From: Desulfobacula toluolica Tol2
GTDB lineage: Bacteria > Desulfobacterota > Desulfobacteria > Desulfobacterales > Desulfobacteraceae
NCBI RefSeq assembly: GCF_000307105.1
Contig: NC_018645.1
Coordinates: forward strand, 3,854,001-3,918,000
Length of the DNA stretch: 64,000 nucleotides
Direction of reading: 5' to 3'
Below are positions 26,024 through 35,806 of this stretch, piece after piece; the stretch's first letter is position 1; each line of letters begins with the position of its first letter. The notes under the pieces were generated by a model. The model was not told the origin of the DNA. It saw nothing but the letters and a program-made list of their open reading frames with translations, and did no database searches. The translations under genes were made by a program, and so were the position numbers.

Positions 26024-28048
26024 TTAGAACCTGTATGTGATTGTCACTCCGGCTTCGGCAGGTTTGCTGTAATTTACATAGAACCCATCTCCATAGACGG
26101 AATCATATGCTTTATCAAATATATTTTTCCCGTAAATATACACATCAAATTTCTCTGTTTCATAGCCGATCTTTGCATTGACAAGCTCGTAGGCATCTCT
26201 TTTAAACTCGTTCTTCTTATCCGTATACATATCCCCATATCCCGTTATATCAGCCCTGCAATAAAACCCTGTGACGCTCCTGTACTGAACGCCCACATTA
26301 AAGCTATATTCCGGGGCATAGGGTTTCTTATTGCCTTTGTAATTTCCTGCTGCATCTTTAAACTCATCAAACTCAACATCACTTAAGCCAACTCCTGCCA
26401 TGAAACTCAGTCCCCGTACAGGCATGGCGGTAAGTTCAAGCTCAAAGCCCTTTCCTGTTGCCCTGGCAGCATTGGTTGTATAGGATCGTGCAGAATCAAT
26501 CATTTCATGTACCTGCAAATCATCAATATCCATATAATAAACAGCAGCATTCAAAATAAGCCTGTTGTCAAAAAAACTGCTTTTTGCACCAATTTCATAG
26601 GACCACAGTTTTTCTTCATCATAGGACAGATACGCCTGTTCATGGGCATAAGGATTAAACCCGCCGGAAAGATAGCCTTTTGAAATGCCGGCATAGGTTA
26701 TTATTGTAGGTTTAATTTTATATTCCACCCCGATTTTGGGAGAAATTTCATCCCAGTTATTATCAATTGAATATCCGGCAGATTCATACTCCTTTTTCTG
26801 ATAATCATATCGCAGCCCGCCAAGAATCGTCAGTTTTTCACCAAGTAAAAAACCGGCATGGGTAAACGCAGAACCGGATGTCCCCTTTATTTCGTCTTTA
26901 GAAGCCATTGCCATGCCCGGAATGATTGAGTATAAAGTATAATCTGAAACGATTTTATCTTTATCAGCATAAAAGCCTGTTACAAGCTTAAGTTTCTCGT
27001 TTGAAAAACCGGTCCTTAACTCCTGGGACAACTTGGCATTTGAGTCGTTATTAACGCAATGCAAAAAAGTCTGGGGGGAAAAATCATAATCCAGCACCAT
27101 ATCCTTGCTTAACTTTCGATGGGCAGTGGTTGATGTTATTTTAAGGTTTTCAGTAACATCCCAGTCAACATTCAAGGATTGTGAGGATATTTTGCTCTTA
27201 TTGCCCCCTGAAAAGTCACTGGTTACCTTTCTGTTTTCAGGAGCTGCAAGGCCATACATTGCAGCTCCCATGGGAGTTAAATTCATATGTCCCTGTTCAT
27301 CATCATATTGACGGATTGATCCTTGCAAAACGATGTCAAGATTATCAGCCGGCGTGTATCTCAATTTTGCGCTGCCATACCGGCGCTGTATATCATCCAC
27401 GGTTTCGCCTGAATTTTTATCCTCAACCCAGCCGTCTTTTTCATCCTGAAGGGCACAGATTCCAAAATAGAGCTTATCTTTTTTCATGGGGCCGGACATG
27501 GAAACTAAAGCCTTGCGTTTATTGTCCATACCGGCTTCACCTGCGATTTTGCCTGTAAAAATATTGCCGGGCTTTTTTGTTACTATATTGATCACACCTG
27601 CCTCGGAACTTTTACCATATAGCGTGCCCTGAGGGCCTTTTAACACCTCAATCCTTTCAATATCAAGCATATCCTGTTCATAGGCCATGCCGTCAAGAAT
27701 GGGAACCCCGTCCACATACATGCCGGCGGATACGGAATGGGAATGGATATCGGCAAACATCCCCCTCATGACCGGAGCATTTGCACCTGAAATACCGTTT
27801 TCATAGATCATGAAATTGGGTGTATAGGCCGCCACATCCGAGATTGAATCAATCCTTAAATCTGAAATGCTTTTTTCAGTAAAAACAGTTATGCCGGCTG
27901 ATACATCCTGAACATTTTCTTCCATCTTATTGGCGGTTATGGTGATTGAGTCAACCTGTACCGATTCTTGTGCCTGTGCCTGGGCAAAAATCATCCAGGT
28001 CATGGCCAGGCACATAAAAAACCTGCCTGCCCTCTTAAGAATTTGCAT
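26024..28048 (-). CDS. TonB-dependent outer-membrane receptor (receptor 4)
   Basis: 674 residues, intact. Signal peptide about 1-27 ending AQAQA, TonB-box region DSITITANKMEENVQDVSAG, plug with IEVLKGPQGTLYGKSSEAG, barrel ending VTITYRF. In sequence and length it is close to receptor 1 (for instance SNEKLKLVTGFYADKDKI against SAEQLKWLIGLYYDKDQN). Its N-terminus and upstream DNA are also shared with receptor 5, pointing to tandem duplication. The broken receptor 3 starts 15 bases downstream. Probably imports a metallophore or corrinoid; ligand unknown. Confidence 0.94.
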   Translation of the reverse strand: MQILKRAGRFFMCLAMTWMIFAQAQAQESVQVDSITITANKMEENVQDVSAGITVFTEKSISDLRIDSISDVAAYTPNFMIYENGISGANAPVMRGMFADIHSHSVSAGMYVDGVPILDGMAYEQDMLDIERIEVLKGPQGTLYGKSSEAGVINIVTKKPGNIFTGKIAGEAGMDNKRKALVSMSGPMKKDKLYFGICALQDEKDGWVEDKNSGETVDDIQRRYGSAKLRYTPADNLDIVLQGSIRQYDDEQGHMNLTPMGAAMYGLAAPENRKVTSDFSGGNKSKISSQSLNVDWDVTENLKITSTTAHRKLSKDMVLDYDFSPQTFLHCVNNDSNAKLSQELRTGFSNEKLKLVTGFYADKDKIVSDYTLYSIIPGMAMASKDEIKGTSGSAFTHAGFLLGEKLTILGGLRYDYQKKEYESAGYSIDNNWDEISPKIGVEYKIKPTIITYAGISKGYLSGGFNPYAHEQAYLSYDEEKLWSYEIGAKSSFFDNRLILNAAVYYMDIDDLQVHEMIDSARSYTTNAARATGKGFELELTAMPVRGLSFMAGVGLSDVEFDEFKDAAGNYKGNKKPYAPEYSFNVGVQYRSVTGFYCRADITGYGDMYTDKKNEFKRDAYELVNAKIGYETEKFDVYIYGKNIFDKAYDSVYGDGFYVNYSKPAEAGVTITYRF

Positions 28049-28193
28049 TTTTCAAATTTTCCTTTTCTTTTTTCCCTTTTATTATAGTATCCGGAAATTC
28101 CAGCTATTTCCTTGAAATATAAAGATCCATATCATTCAAAATCGGTCATGGTCCGGGATTGAATTGAGAGTTTTGAAATCTTTAGCAAAGGCC

Positions 28194-30251
28194 TTAAAAC
28201 CTCAGCGTTGCCTGAACTCCGCATGTGAGGGGAGTGCCTAATATTCCTTTTTCTACGCCACCCCTACAGTTGACAAAGTTATAATATGTTTTATCAAATG
28301 CATTTTTTATGTAAAAATTGATATTAAAATTTTCAGTTTCATATCCTATTTTCGAATTTGCAATCATATAGGCTTCCTGGCTGTACTTGTTATCCTCGCC
28401 GAAATAACTTTTACCGAACCAGGAACCTTCGCCCCTGATGTATATTCCCCATGGAGAATTGTACTGTATGACGAGTCCTGCATTATAATCTGAGGCAAAT
28501 GGGACACGGTTTCCCTCATATTCCCTGATTTCATGTTTTTCTAATTCCGTTTCAAGCAAGCCAAAAGATGCCATAACCTGCAGCCCGGCAAACGGGCGGA
28601 AGATTGTCTCCAGCTCAATTCCCCAGAGAGTTGCTTCCGCTGCATTTTTATAACTCATCTGCCATGTGTCGGGATCAGTATACATTATCTGGATATCGTC
28701 CACGGTCGTGTAAAATCCGCACATGTTCGCAATAATCCTGTTGTTCAGCCAGTTTGTTTTCACTCCCGTCTCATATGACCATGCATATTCAGGATCAAAC
28801 ATGGCATCTTCAGGTGTATCTCCCATATGGGAGGAATAACCTCCTGATTTATATCCCTTTGCAACGCTCACATAGGTCATGATTGAATCGTTCGCCCTGA
28901 AATCCACAACAAGCTTGGGGGAAACAGCATCCCAGGTTGTGGATGCCTCATAGTCTGCGATAACCGTTCCATTCACGTTGTGAAGGAAGTCGGTCTCTTT
29001 TTTATCCCTGTCATAACGAAGTCCCGCAGTAATAGTCAGTCTTTCCTGAAAGGTATACCCTGCCTGCCCGAATAATGAGAATATGTCTGTTTCAATTTCA
29101 GATTCGGTTATATCATCGGCATATATTCCGGTGGGAGCATCCATGGTTCCGGTGTCCTTGCGGAAATTATAGTCAGTATCCTCTTCCCCTTTAAGATAAA
29201 ATCCTCCAAAGATCCACTGAAAAGCATTTTCTTTATCCGTTGAAGCAAGGCGGAGCTCCTGCATCCACTTGTTACTGTCCTGATCATTAACCGCATACTT
29301 GAGATTAGCTCCTCCGGAAACAAAATCCTTGCCGCCAATGCTTTGAGATTCACCGGAAACCTTTGCCGTTATTAATGTAAGGTCAAACCATGGTGTATGA
29401 TGCTTGATTCTCAGAGACCTGATATTTCCATATGTATCACCTTTTTCATCAAGTCCCATGTTTTTAATTTTAAAGGGATCACTGTCCTTTGGAACCCATA
29501 CTCCATGATCGGAATCGCTATCCTCATCAATTGAGGTAAAAAGGATATTTGTCTCATCCAAAGGAACCCATCTCATCTGAAACCTGCCTGAAATCCAGTT
29601 GTCCTTGTGCGTATCCGCGCCCTCTTCCTCAATATAGCTGTCCCTTGTTTTGTATTTTCCTGCAAATCCCATAAAAAGTTTGTCTTTAACAACAGGTCCG
29701 CTTACCGAAGCCTTGTATGATCTTAAATCATAATTTCCGTATTCCGCCGTAGCATTTGCCCTGAAGGTGTTGCCTGGTTTTTTTGTTATAATATTTACAA
29801 CGCCTCCGGCGGAGTTTAATCCGTACAGGTTCCCCTGAGGTCCCCTCAATACCTCTATGCGCTCGGTTTCATAGAGATTTGTGAGCTTTGTCCATGAAGA
29901 GAGAATTGCAGGCACGTCATCAACATATATACCGACCGCTCTTGAAGAAGTTATAAGATTGGTCTGTCCCCTTATGCTGTCATAACCGCCCATGTTGCCG
30001 CTTGCATAGCTCGAAAAATTCGGGATATGAATGTGGATATCATTAAATGAATTTATTCCCGCATCCTCTATCTGCATTTCACTCAAGGCTGATACGCTGC
30101 CCGCCACATCCTGGATGTTTTCTTCCATCTTGTTGGCGGTTATGGTGATTGTATCAACCTGTACCGCATCTTGTGCCTGTACCTGGGCGGAAATAAGCCA
30201 GACCAAAGCCAAAACTATAAAAAGCCTGCCCCTGCTTTTAATGATTTGCAT
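28194..30251 (-). CDS. TonB-dependent outer-membrane receptor (receptor 5)
   Basis: 685 residues from the ATG at 30251, chosen because AAAGGAACTTG precedes it and the signal peptide (RLFIVLALVWLISAQVQAQ) follows at once; the frame is open to 30353 but that extension looks non-coding. TonB-box-like DTITITANKMEENIQDVAGS, plug with IEVLRGPQGNLYGLNSAGG, barrel ending ATLRF. The first 45 residues resemble receptor 4, the rest is more divergent. It lies downstream of DUF4198 copy c, with a GC hairpin between. Confidence 0.93.
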   Translation of the reverse strand: MQIIKSRGRLFIVLALVWLISAQVQAQDAVQVDTITITANKMEENIQDVAGSVSALSEMQIEDAGINSFNDIHIHIPNFSSYASGNMGGYDSIRGQTNLITSSRAVGIYVDDVPAILSSWTKLTNLYETERIEVLRGPQGNLYGLNSAGGVVNIITKKPGNTFRANATAEYGNYDLRSYKASVSGPVVKDKLFMGFAGKYKTRDSYIEEEGADTHKDNWISGRFQMRWVPLDETNILFTSIDEDSDSDHGVWVPKDSDPFKIKNMGLDEKGDTYGNIRSLRIKHHTPWFDLTLITAKVSGESQSIGGKDFVSGGANLKYAVNDQDSNKWMQELRLASTDKENAFQWIFGGFYLKGEEDTDYNFRKDTGTMDAPTGIYADDITESEIETDIFSLFGQAGYTFQERLTITAGLRYDRDKKETDFLHNVNGTVIADYEASTTWDAVSPKLVVDFRANDSIMTYVSVAKGYKSGGYSSHMGDTPEDAMFDPEYAWSYETGVKTNWLNNRIIANMCGFYTTVDDIQIMYTDPDTWQMSYKNAAEATLWGIELETIFRPFAGLQVMASFGLLETELEKHEIREYEGNRVPFASDYNAGLVIQYNSPWGIYIRGEGSWFGKSYFGEDNKYSQEAYMIANSKIGYETENFNINFYIKNAFDKTYYNFVNCRGGVEKGILGTPLTCGVQATLRF

Positions 30252-30441
30252 TTTTACAAGTTCCTTTTCTTTTTTTCTTGTATTATAAATACTTGACGAT
30301 TTATCCCATTTCCTTGCAGTATCGAGATCCATATCATTCAAGGGCGTTGTCAAAGTGCGAAATTAAAAAAATTAAAATCCCGTACGAATCATGGCACCTG
30401 CCATTTCGCCCTGCTGAAAAGCTATATTACTTCCATGGCAA

Positions 30442-30467
30442 GGCAGGCTGCTTTAAAACAGCCTGCC
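30442..30467 (-). other. GC-rich hairpin between DUF4198 copy c and receptor 5
   Basis: GGCAGGCTG pairs perfectly with CAGCCTGCC around an 8-base loop, 14 bases after the DUF4198 stop. No T-run follows on either strand, so it may protect the upstream mRNA end or attenuate rather than terminate. Confidence 0.6.
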
Positions 30468-30480
30468 GTACAGGCCTGGT

Positions 30481-31371
30481 CTATTTAACGTTAAAAGTCA
30501 GACTGCCACCATGGTAAACCTGATTGGCTTTGCCGTAGAGGTTTTTGAGAGGACCGTCTTTGGTCACATCTTCCTTGTGGCTGACACCGATCATCCACTG
30601 ACCTGAACTGAGTACACGGAACTGGGCTTTTCCCTTCTTAATGTAAGAAAATAATGAAAAACCGTCACTTTGTCCAAAGCTGCTGCTATGGGCGGTGATA
30701 TAATCCATACTCCCGGCTTTGGCATCCAGGGGTTTGCCGTAAAAAAGCACATCCACCTCAACCAGATCACCTATATGCAGATTGCTCAGATCAGTGCGGG
30801 GAATAATTTCCAGACCGTGACCAAGGGGTTTTGGGTTGGTCCATTTGCCAACCGTGAGGTAGGATTTGGCAAAGGCCTGATATTTAACGGCCATTAATAC
30901 TTTTTTAATGTCTTTGACTTCGTTTTTCGGTTTCAGTTTAAGCCGTTTATTGCCTTTTTTATCAATAAACTGGGTGTAAAATGTGGATTTTGACATTGCA
31001 CTGATTTGATACACACCTTGGGCGCTGTCTTTTTTGAAAGCGATTTTCTGGGTGCCAAGGTCAGCGGCAAAAAGATCAAAATTGCCTGTGGTAAGATCCG
31101 GCGTGCTGAGCTTGAATTCCGGTTTGATAAGATCTGTTTTCTTAAGATTTGGATCAATCAGTTCAAATTGTTCAATGGCAATCCGGCCGTTTGGAGATGT
31201 AAGGATATCATCCATGGGCAAAGCATGCCCCCATCCCAGGGAAATCATGGCATGCCTGGACTTGTGGGCATGGGATTCAAACGAGTTGATCCAGACCGAA
31301 TGGGCAAACACACTGGTGGAAAAAGCAAGTGCTGCAATCAAAGTAAAACACATGGTAATTTTTTTGTTCAT
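30481..31371 (-). CDS. DUF4198-family secreted protein (copy c)
   Basis: 296 residues; GGAGAAG lies just before the ATG. The signal peptide MNKKITMCFTLIAALAF is almost the same as in copy a; cleavage after SVFA leaves HSVWIN, histidine first. The family motif appears as GWGHALPMDDI. The rest runs parallel to copy a, including PKPLGHGLEIIPRTDLSNL against PAGHELELMPTCDLSNV. Likely a periplasmic metal-handling partner of a TonB receptor. It lies 35 bases downstream of the RND transporter gene. Confidence 0.85.
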   Translation of the reverse strand: MNKKITMCFTLIAALAFSTSVFAHSVWINSFESHAHKSRHAMISLGWGHALPMDDILTSPNGRIAIEQFELIDPNLKKTDLIKPEFKLSTPDLTTGNFDLFAADLGTQKIAFKKDSAQGVYQISAMSKSTFYTQFIDKKGNKRLKLKPKNEVKDIKKVLMAVKYQAFAKSYLTVGKWTNPKPLGHGLEIIPRTDLSNLHIGDLVEVDVLFYGKPLDAKAGSMDYITAHSSSFGQSDGFSLFSYIKKGKAQFRVLSSGQWMIGVSHKEDVTKDGPLKNLYGKANQVYHGGSLTFNVK

Positions 31372-31406
31372 TTTTCTTCTCCTGTTTATCGGGTTGATTT
31401 AACGGG

Positions 31407-33746
31407 CTATTTCCCAAAGGGTTTTGCCCAGACAAGCAATATCGGTGTAACAAAATAATCGGTTAGAAGGGCTGACAGGATACCCACTATTGTTAATGTC
31501 CCCATGATAACAAAAACATTGGCGATGGAAGTCAGGTAAACCGAATAATTCGCCATGATGATCAAAGTGGTGAGAAACAGAGGTATCCCTATGGCCGTAA
31601 AGGTTTTTCTTGTACTCATGTGATAATCCCCGCATCGCTCATACTCAAGTTTTGTATGGTTGATAAAATGGATGGTGTCGTCCACGGCAAGGCCCAGCAG
31701 CATGGGCATAATGGTAATGGTCATCATATCAAGGGGAACACCTGCCCATCCCATGAGTCCTCCAACGGCTATGGCCGGGGTAATATTGGGAATCATGGCA
31801 ATAAGCCCGGTTTTAAAGCTGCCGAAAACAATGGTCATCAACAGGGTGATAACGCATATGGCTACGAAAAAAGAAGTTATCTGCCCCCAGGAAACCACGT
31901 CCTGCATGACTGTAAACTGGGCTATGGAACCTGCCATGGAAATTGTGGCATTTGGGTACATTTTTTGCGCACTTGCCTTTAAGGTTAACAGTTCATTTTT
32001 TGCCTCAAAGGAATTATAATCTTCCAGGTCAACCATGAACCTTAAGCGTTTATAATCATAGTCAATCCATTTTTCAGCTTCTCTTCCACCGGCGTTCTCA
32101 TAAAGGAGCATGATCTGGGCAACCATTTCCCGGGTTTCGGGAATTTTATAAAATTCATGATCTCCCTGGTTCAACGCCTGGTTCATGTCCTTTATGATCT
32201 CAACAATGGATGTCACCCTTTTTGTAAGCTTATATCCTTTAGCCTCCTGCATGAGTTGATCAAGCTTCTTTAAATTTTCAGGTTCCCTTGCCATGCCGTT
32301 TTCCTTAAACTCAACGACAAGATTATAAGAATAAAGAGAGCCCACCTCGGAATGACTGACATAATCCAATCTTTCAACATAGGGAACTTTTAATCCCATG
32401 TTTTTTCGTACATCAAAGGAGACTTCAAGAAACGTAAGCCCAAACCCGCATATGAGGACGCTAAAAACAAAAACCGCCATTATTGCCACGGGCCGGGCAA
32501 GTACTATTATACCAAGGCTGTCCATAAGATTTCCAAGCCTGTGATTAATGCTTTTTGCACGTTTTTTTTCAGGGCGGGGCGTTTTGTTTTTCCCAAAGCT
32601 TAATAAGCTTGGGATCATTATAATTACAAAGCAGAAGATCACGGCAACCAGCAGGGAAGTTGCTGACCCAATCCACCTGACAGGTTTTACTTCCACAAAA
32701 TGAAAAGAAGCAAGGGCACCAATGGTGGTAAGGGCTGTAAACAGAAGGGGCCACCCTGTTTCTTTCATTGCATGATAAATGGATTCTTTTCTTTTGCCTG
32801 TTTTTGCAAATTCCCTGTCAAAAAACGAAAACACATGGATGGAATAACCGATGGAAACGGCAATACCAAGGTATATCGGGACAACTACCATTCCAATATC
32901 AATTGAAATACCCAGAAGCCCCTGGATCCCAAAGGTTATAAAAACACTGCCGAATGCAACAAGAATGGAAATCAAAACGCTCCTGAAAGACCGCAGGGCC
33001 AGGGACAGCACAACAAGGGATGCCAGAAGTGAAAGCCCCATGGTTCTTTTCATCTCATGTTTGAAAAAACTCATTTTCTCATGGGAAAGAACCGGAAGGC
33101 CGGCCGATTTTGGATTGAGTATCTGATATTTATCCTGGCCGATAATCTTAACAGCCGTTTTTCCCACAACCATATCAGCACCTTGGTTGGTTTCACTTCG
33201 CCACCCGTCCGGAAAGGGGTGAAGTCTTAACATGATCCAGGACTGGGTGCTGTCCCTTGAAATAAGTTTTCCCACAAGCAGTTTTTTTGAAAGGGCAAGA
33301 CTTCTTATCTTTTCCAATTGCCCGGGATCTGTGGGGATAATATCCGGAACAAGATTTATGATCTCAATACCGCTTTCATTTCCAATGGAAAATTCGCAAT
33401 CCGTTATTGACATGATATCGTCTGCAAAGGGAATCTTTTGTTTGAGCTCATGGCCAAGCTCCCTTATTTTAGACAGAATTTCAGGCGTAAAAAGATCGTC
33501 AACCTCCACCATGACCGCCACATAATCACTGTTTCCAAAAATATCCTTAAACTCGTCTTCGGATATTTTTAATGCGGAATTCTCAAGCATATAGCTGTCC
33601 CACCCGGCCTCGGTCTTGATTTTTGACAGCCCTGAAAAAGCAATGCCTAAAACCATAATAAACAAAAGGATATTCACATACCTGAACCGTACTATCAATT
33701 TAGCCAGCCCATAAAAAAACCAATTGATTTTTTTAATTTCAATCAT
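31407..33746 (-). CDS. RND superfamily (MMPL-type) transporter
   Basis: 779 residues with the duplicated layout of this family: a helix at about 25-45, a periplasmic loop, five helices (about 235-400), then a second set with helices near 415, 625-735 and 745-770. GLAVDDTIHFINH near residue 685 is the conserved acidic helix motif of MMPL/HpnN-like exporters. Such proteins move lipids or hydrophobic compounds from the inner membrane. The two genes upstream encode a DUF1302/porin-like outer-membrane protein and a LolA-like carrier, a recurrent module. Substrate unknown. Confidence 0.88.
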   Translation of the reverse strand: MIEIKKINWFFYGLAKLIVRFRYVNILLFIMVLGIAFSGLSKIKTEAGWDSYMLENSALKISEDEFKDIFGNSDYVAVMVEVDDLFTPEILSKIRELGHELKQKIPFADDIMSITDCEFSIGNESGIEIINLVPDIIPTDPGQLEKIRSLALSKKLLVGKLISRDSTQSWIMLRLHPFPDGWRSETNQGADMVVGKTAVKIIGQDKYQILNPKSAGLPVLSHEKMSFFKHEMKRTMGLSLLASLVVLSLALRSFRSVLISILVAFGSVFITFGIQGLLGISIDIGMVVVPIYLGIAVSIGYSIHVFSFFDREFAKTGKRKESIYHAMKETGWPLLFTALTTIGALASFHFVEVKPVRWIGSATSLLVAVIFCFVIIMIPSLLSFGKNKTPRPEKKRAKSINHRLGNLMDSLGIIVLARPVAIMAVFVFSVLICGFGLTFLEVSFDVRKNMGLKVPYVERLDYVSHSEVGSLYSYNLVVEFKENGMAREPENLKKLDQLMQEAKGYKLTKRVTSIVEIIKDMNQALNQGDHEFYKIPETREMVAQIMLLYENAGGREAEKWIDYDYKRLRFMVDLEDYNSFEAKNELLTLKASAQKMYPNATISMAGSIAQFTVMQDVVSWGQITSFFVAICVITLLMTIVFGSFKTGLIAMIPNITPAIAVGGLMGWAGVPLDMMTITIMPMLLGLAVDDTIHFINHTKLEYERCGDYHMSTRKTFTAIGIPLFLTTLIIMANYSVYLTSIANVFVIMGTLTIVGILSALLTDYFVTPILLVWAKPFGK

Positions 33747-33785
33747 GGTTGCTCCCTGTAATTTTTTGTAAAATTTTTATTATAA

Positions 33786-35021
33786 TTAAAAACTATATTT
33801 TGCCCTGGCCCATACCTGGGTATTATCCTTGTATCTTCCAAAACCGCCTGATCTTTTTCCTGTAAAGATATCCGAACCAAAAAACAGGGAAAAACCATCC
33901 ATGACCTGGTATTCCGAACTGAGCCGGGTCAAGCTGTCCTTTTCATCCAGATTTAAATAATGCATCCCTGATAAAATAAGCTTTTCCCTGAATAATTTTT
34001 TAGAGATATTCGCCGTTACCATTGCTGATTGTTTTGTCTGCTGAATCTTTGCTGAATAATCAAGGATTCTGTCTTCTGTAACCTGGAACGACAAAAACCA
34101 GTTGCTTCCCGGTGACCAGTCAAGACCCAAAAGCCATTTGATTTGATCCTTTTTTTCAAGGGAAGCATCCCTGGGTGTTGACAAATACCGGTTGCCATGA
34201 GAAAAAGCCGCCTCGCCCCTGAAAACAAAATCATTGTAAGGCCTGGATAATTCCAAACCATAAATATGGAGACGGTAAAATTGAGGATTTACCTGGCACG
34301 AACCAGTGTTGCCGGTATATGCATAATACGGAAAATCATTCCAGGTATAAAAATAGGAAACAGCCATATCAAACCCCGGCAAAAAAAGTGCATACTTTGC
34401 TCCCAATTCCCCGTTTTCAATATTTTTTTCAGGTTTATTCCCGGCCGTGATGCTGGTGCAGGATAAATCCCCCAAAGACCAGGGGCTGTCCTTATCCGGT
34501 GAAATACCCTGCCTGAAAAACGGGATATAAATCAACTCACCTGTGCCATGAGTTCCAAGGAACCTTAATTTTACGGCATCAACCGCCATCCTGATCTCAT
34601 CAAAATCCCTGGTGATATATTCAGACAGATCAGAAGGCGAGATATTATCCGTGATGCGAAAGCCGTCGGCATTTCCCCAGATAATAATCTGCCTTCCAAG
34701 GCGTAAATCCCATGATGAAGCAACATAATCAATATACGCCTCATGCATCGAAATTCCTGATTCATCTTCCAATTTATGATTTGCCGAAAGATTTATTGAT
34801 GTAAATAAAGACCAAACGTCCTTAAAGCTTCGCGTTTCAAGCCTTGCCATTGTCTCGGATGCAAGCAAATCATTGGGGCTTTCAACCTGCATACAATGCC
34901 GTGTCTCTACATATCCTGAAAAATCAAATTCCCGGCCTGAAAATTCAAAACCATGGGATGTTGCGGCAAAAATAAAGCCCAAAACCATCGCAAGACAGGT
35001 CTTTATCCGACAAAATCTCAC
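33786..35021 (-). CDS. Outer-membrane beta-barrel protein, DUF1302/porin-like
   Basis: 411 residues with a signal peptide (LAMVLGFIFAATSHG) and alternating beta-strand pattern to a C-terminal WARAKYSF ending in phenylalanine, as for outer-membrane barrels. The segment YVASSWDLRLGRQIIIWGNAD resembles DUF1302 proteins, which occur with RND transporters and LolA-like proteins. It overlaps the upstream gene by 4 bases. Probably the outer-membrane exit or acceptor for the RND exporter. Confidence 0.75.
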   Translation of the reverse strand: MRFCRIKTCLAMVLGFIFAATSHGFEFSGREFDFSGYVETRHCMQVESPNDLLASETMARLETRSFKDVWSLFTSINLSANHKLEDESGISMHEAYIDYVASSWDLRLGRQIIIWGNADGFRITDNISPSDLSEYITRDFDEIRMAVDAVKLRFLGTHGTGELIYIPFFRQGISPDKDSPWSLGDLSCTSITAGNKPEKNIENGELGAKYALFLPGFDMAVSYFYTWNDFPYYAYTGNTGSCQVNPQFYRLHIYGLELSRPYNDFVFRGEAAFSHGNRYLSTPRDASLEKKDQIKWLLGLDWSPGSNWFLSFQVTEDRILDYSAKIQQTKQSAMVTANISKKLFREKLILSGMHYLNLDEKDSLTRLSSEYQVMDGFSLFFGSDIFTGKRSGGFGRYKDNTQVWARAKYSF

Positions 35022-35806
35022 CTGACGATGCCCCGGGATATTGTAGCAGTCTGGAAAAAAGAATCCGCAACGCCGATATTGTATTTAACATTACTCATCT
35101 TCATTATTGTGGTATGATTTTCCCTTGTATTTTGCATTTCCATCTCAAAGATGGTCCAGATAGCGTTGTGCAGCTTTAAATCTTTGACCGCAAAGGTTTT
35201 AATCAAACCCTGGGAATCATAATATTCAGCTTTAACAACAGCCTTTGCATCCTTGTTGACCCACAGGATTTTTCTGTCATAATAGGTATCTTTTTCAAGG
35301 GGAACAGACTCAATCTTCCAGCAGCTTGAGCCATTGATTGATTCTTCTCCGGTTAAGAAATGGGTGTCTTCATCAACATTTCTTTTGCCCATGTCATCAT
35401 AGGTGAAATCACTTCCCATGAAATAATCATTGGTGGATTCCCCACAAATTCTCCTTACCTTTCTTAAGGCCGGCATATAGAGCCATTTATCATCATCCCT
35501 GCCAGGTGTATCCCATTCCCACGAGAGAAAAGAGGTGTCTTTGACATCTGCTGGTTTTTTAAAACACATCAGCTTTTTGGAATCTTTGCCATAGTCCTTT
35601 CTATAAGAGACCATCTGCCTTACCCGTTTTTTTCCCCTGTGATTTACAAGGGTCATCTCAACAATTGTTTTTGAATCATCGCCATCTTCACGCTCATCAA
35701 CCATGACCATCACATCCCGGCCTGTTAACGCCAGAGCATTTACACAAAAAAATCCCGGAATTAAAAACAGACACAAAATTGCAATAAAAAATATTTTTCC
35801 GACCAT
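35018..35806 (-). CDS. Outer-membrane lipoprotein-sorting-like protein (LolA-like fold)
   Basis: 262 residues with a signal peptide (FFIAILCLFLIPGFFCVNALA). The segments MVSYRKDYGKDSKKLMCFKKP, here cited as MVSYRKDYGKDS, and WLYMPALRKVRRICGEST match the outer-membrane lipoprotein-sorting protein family that accompanies RND/MMPL exporters. It may carry a hydrophobic substrate through the periplasm. AGGAGG lies 5 bases before the ATG. First gene of the 35806-31407 run, which may continue into DUF4198 copy c. Confidence 0.82.
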   Translation of the reverse strand: MVGKIFFIAILCLFLIPGFFCVNALALTGRDVMVMVDEREDGDDSKTIVEMTLVNHRGKKRVRQMVSYRKDYGKDSKKLMCFKKPADVKDTSFLSWEWDTPGRDDDKWLYMPALRKVRRICGESTNDYFMGSDFTYDDMGKRNVDEDTHFLTGEESINGSSCWKIESVPLEKDTYYDRKILWVNKDAKAVVKAEYYDSQGLIKTFAVKDLKLHNAIWTIFEMEMQNTRENHTTIMKMSNVKYNIGVADSFFQTATISRGIVR

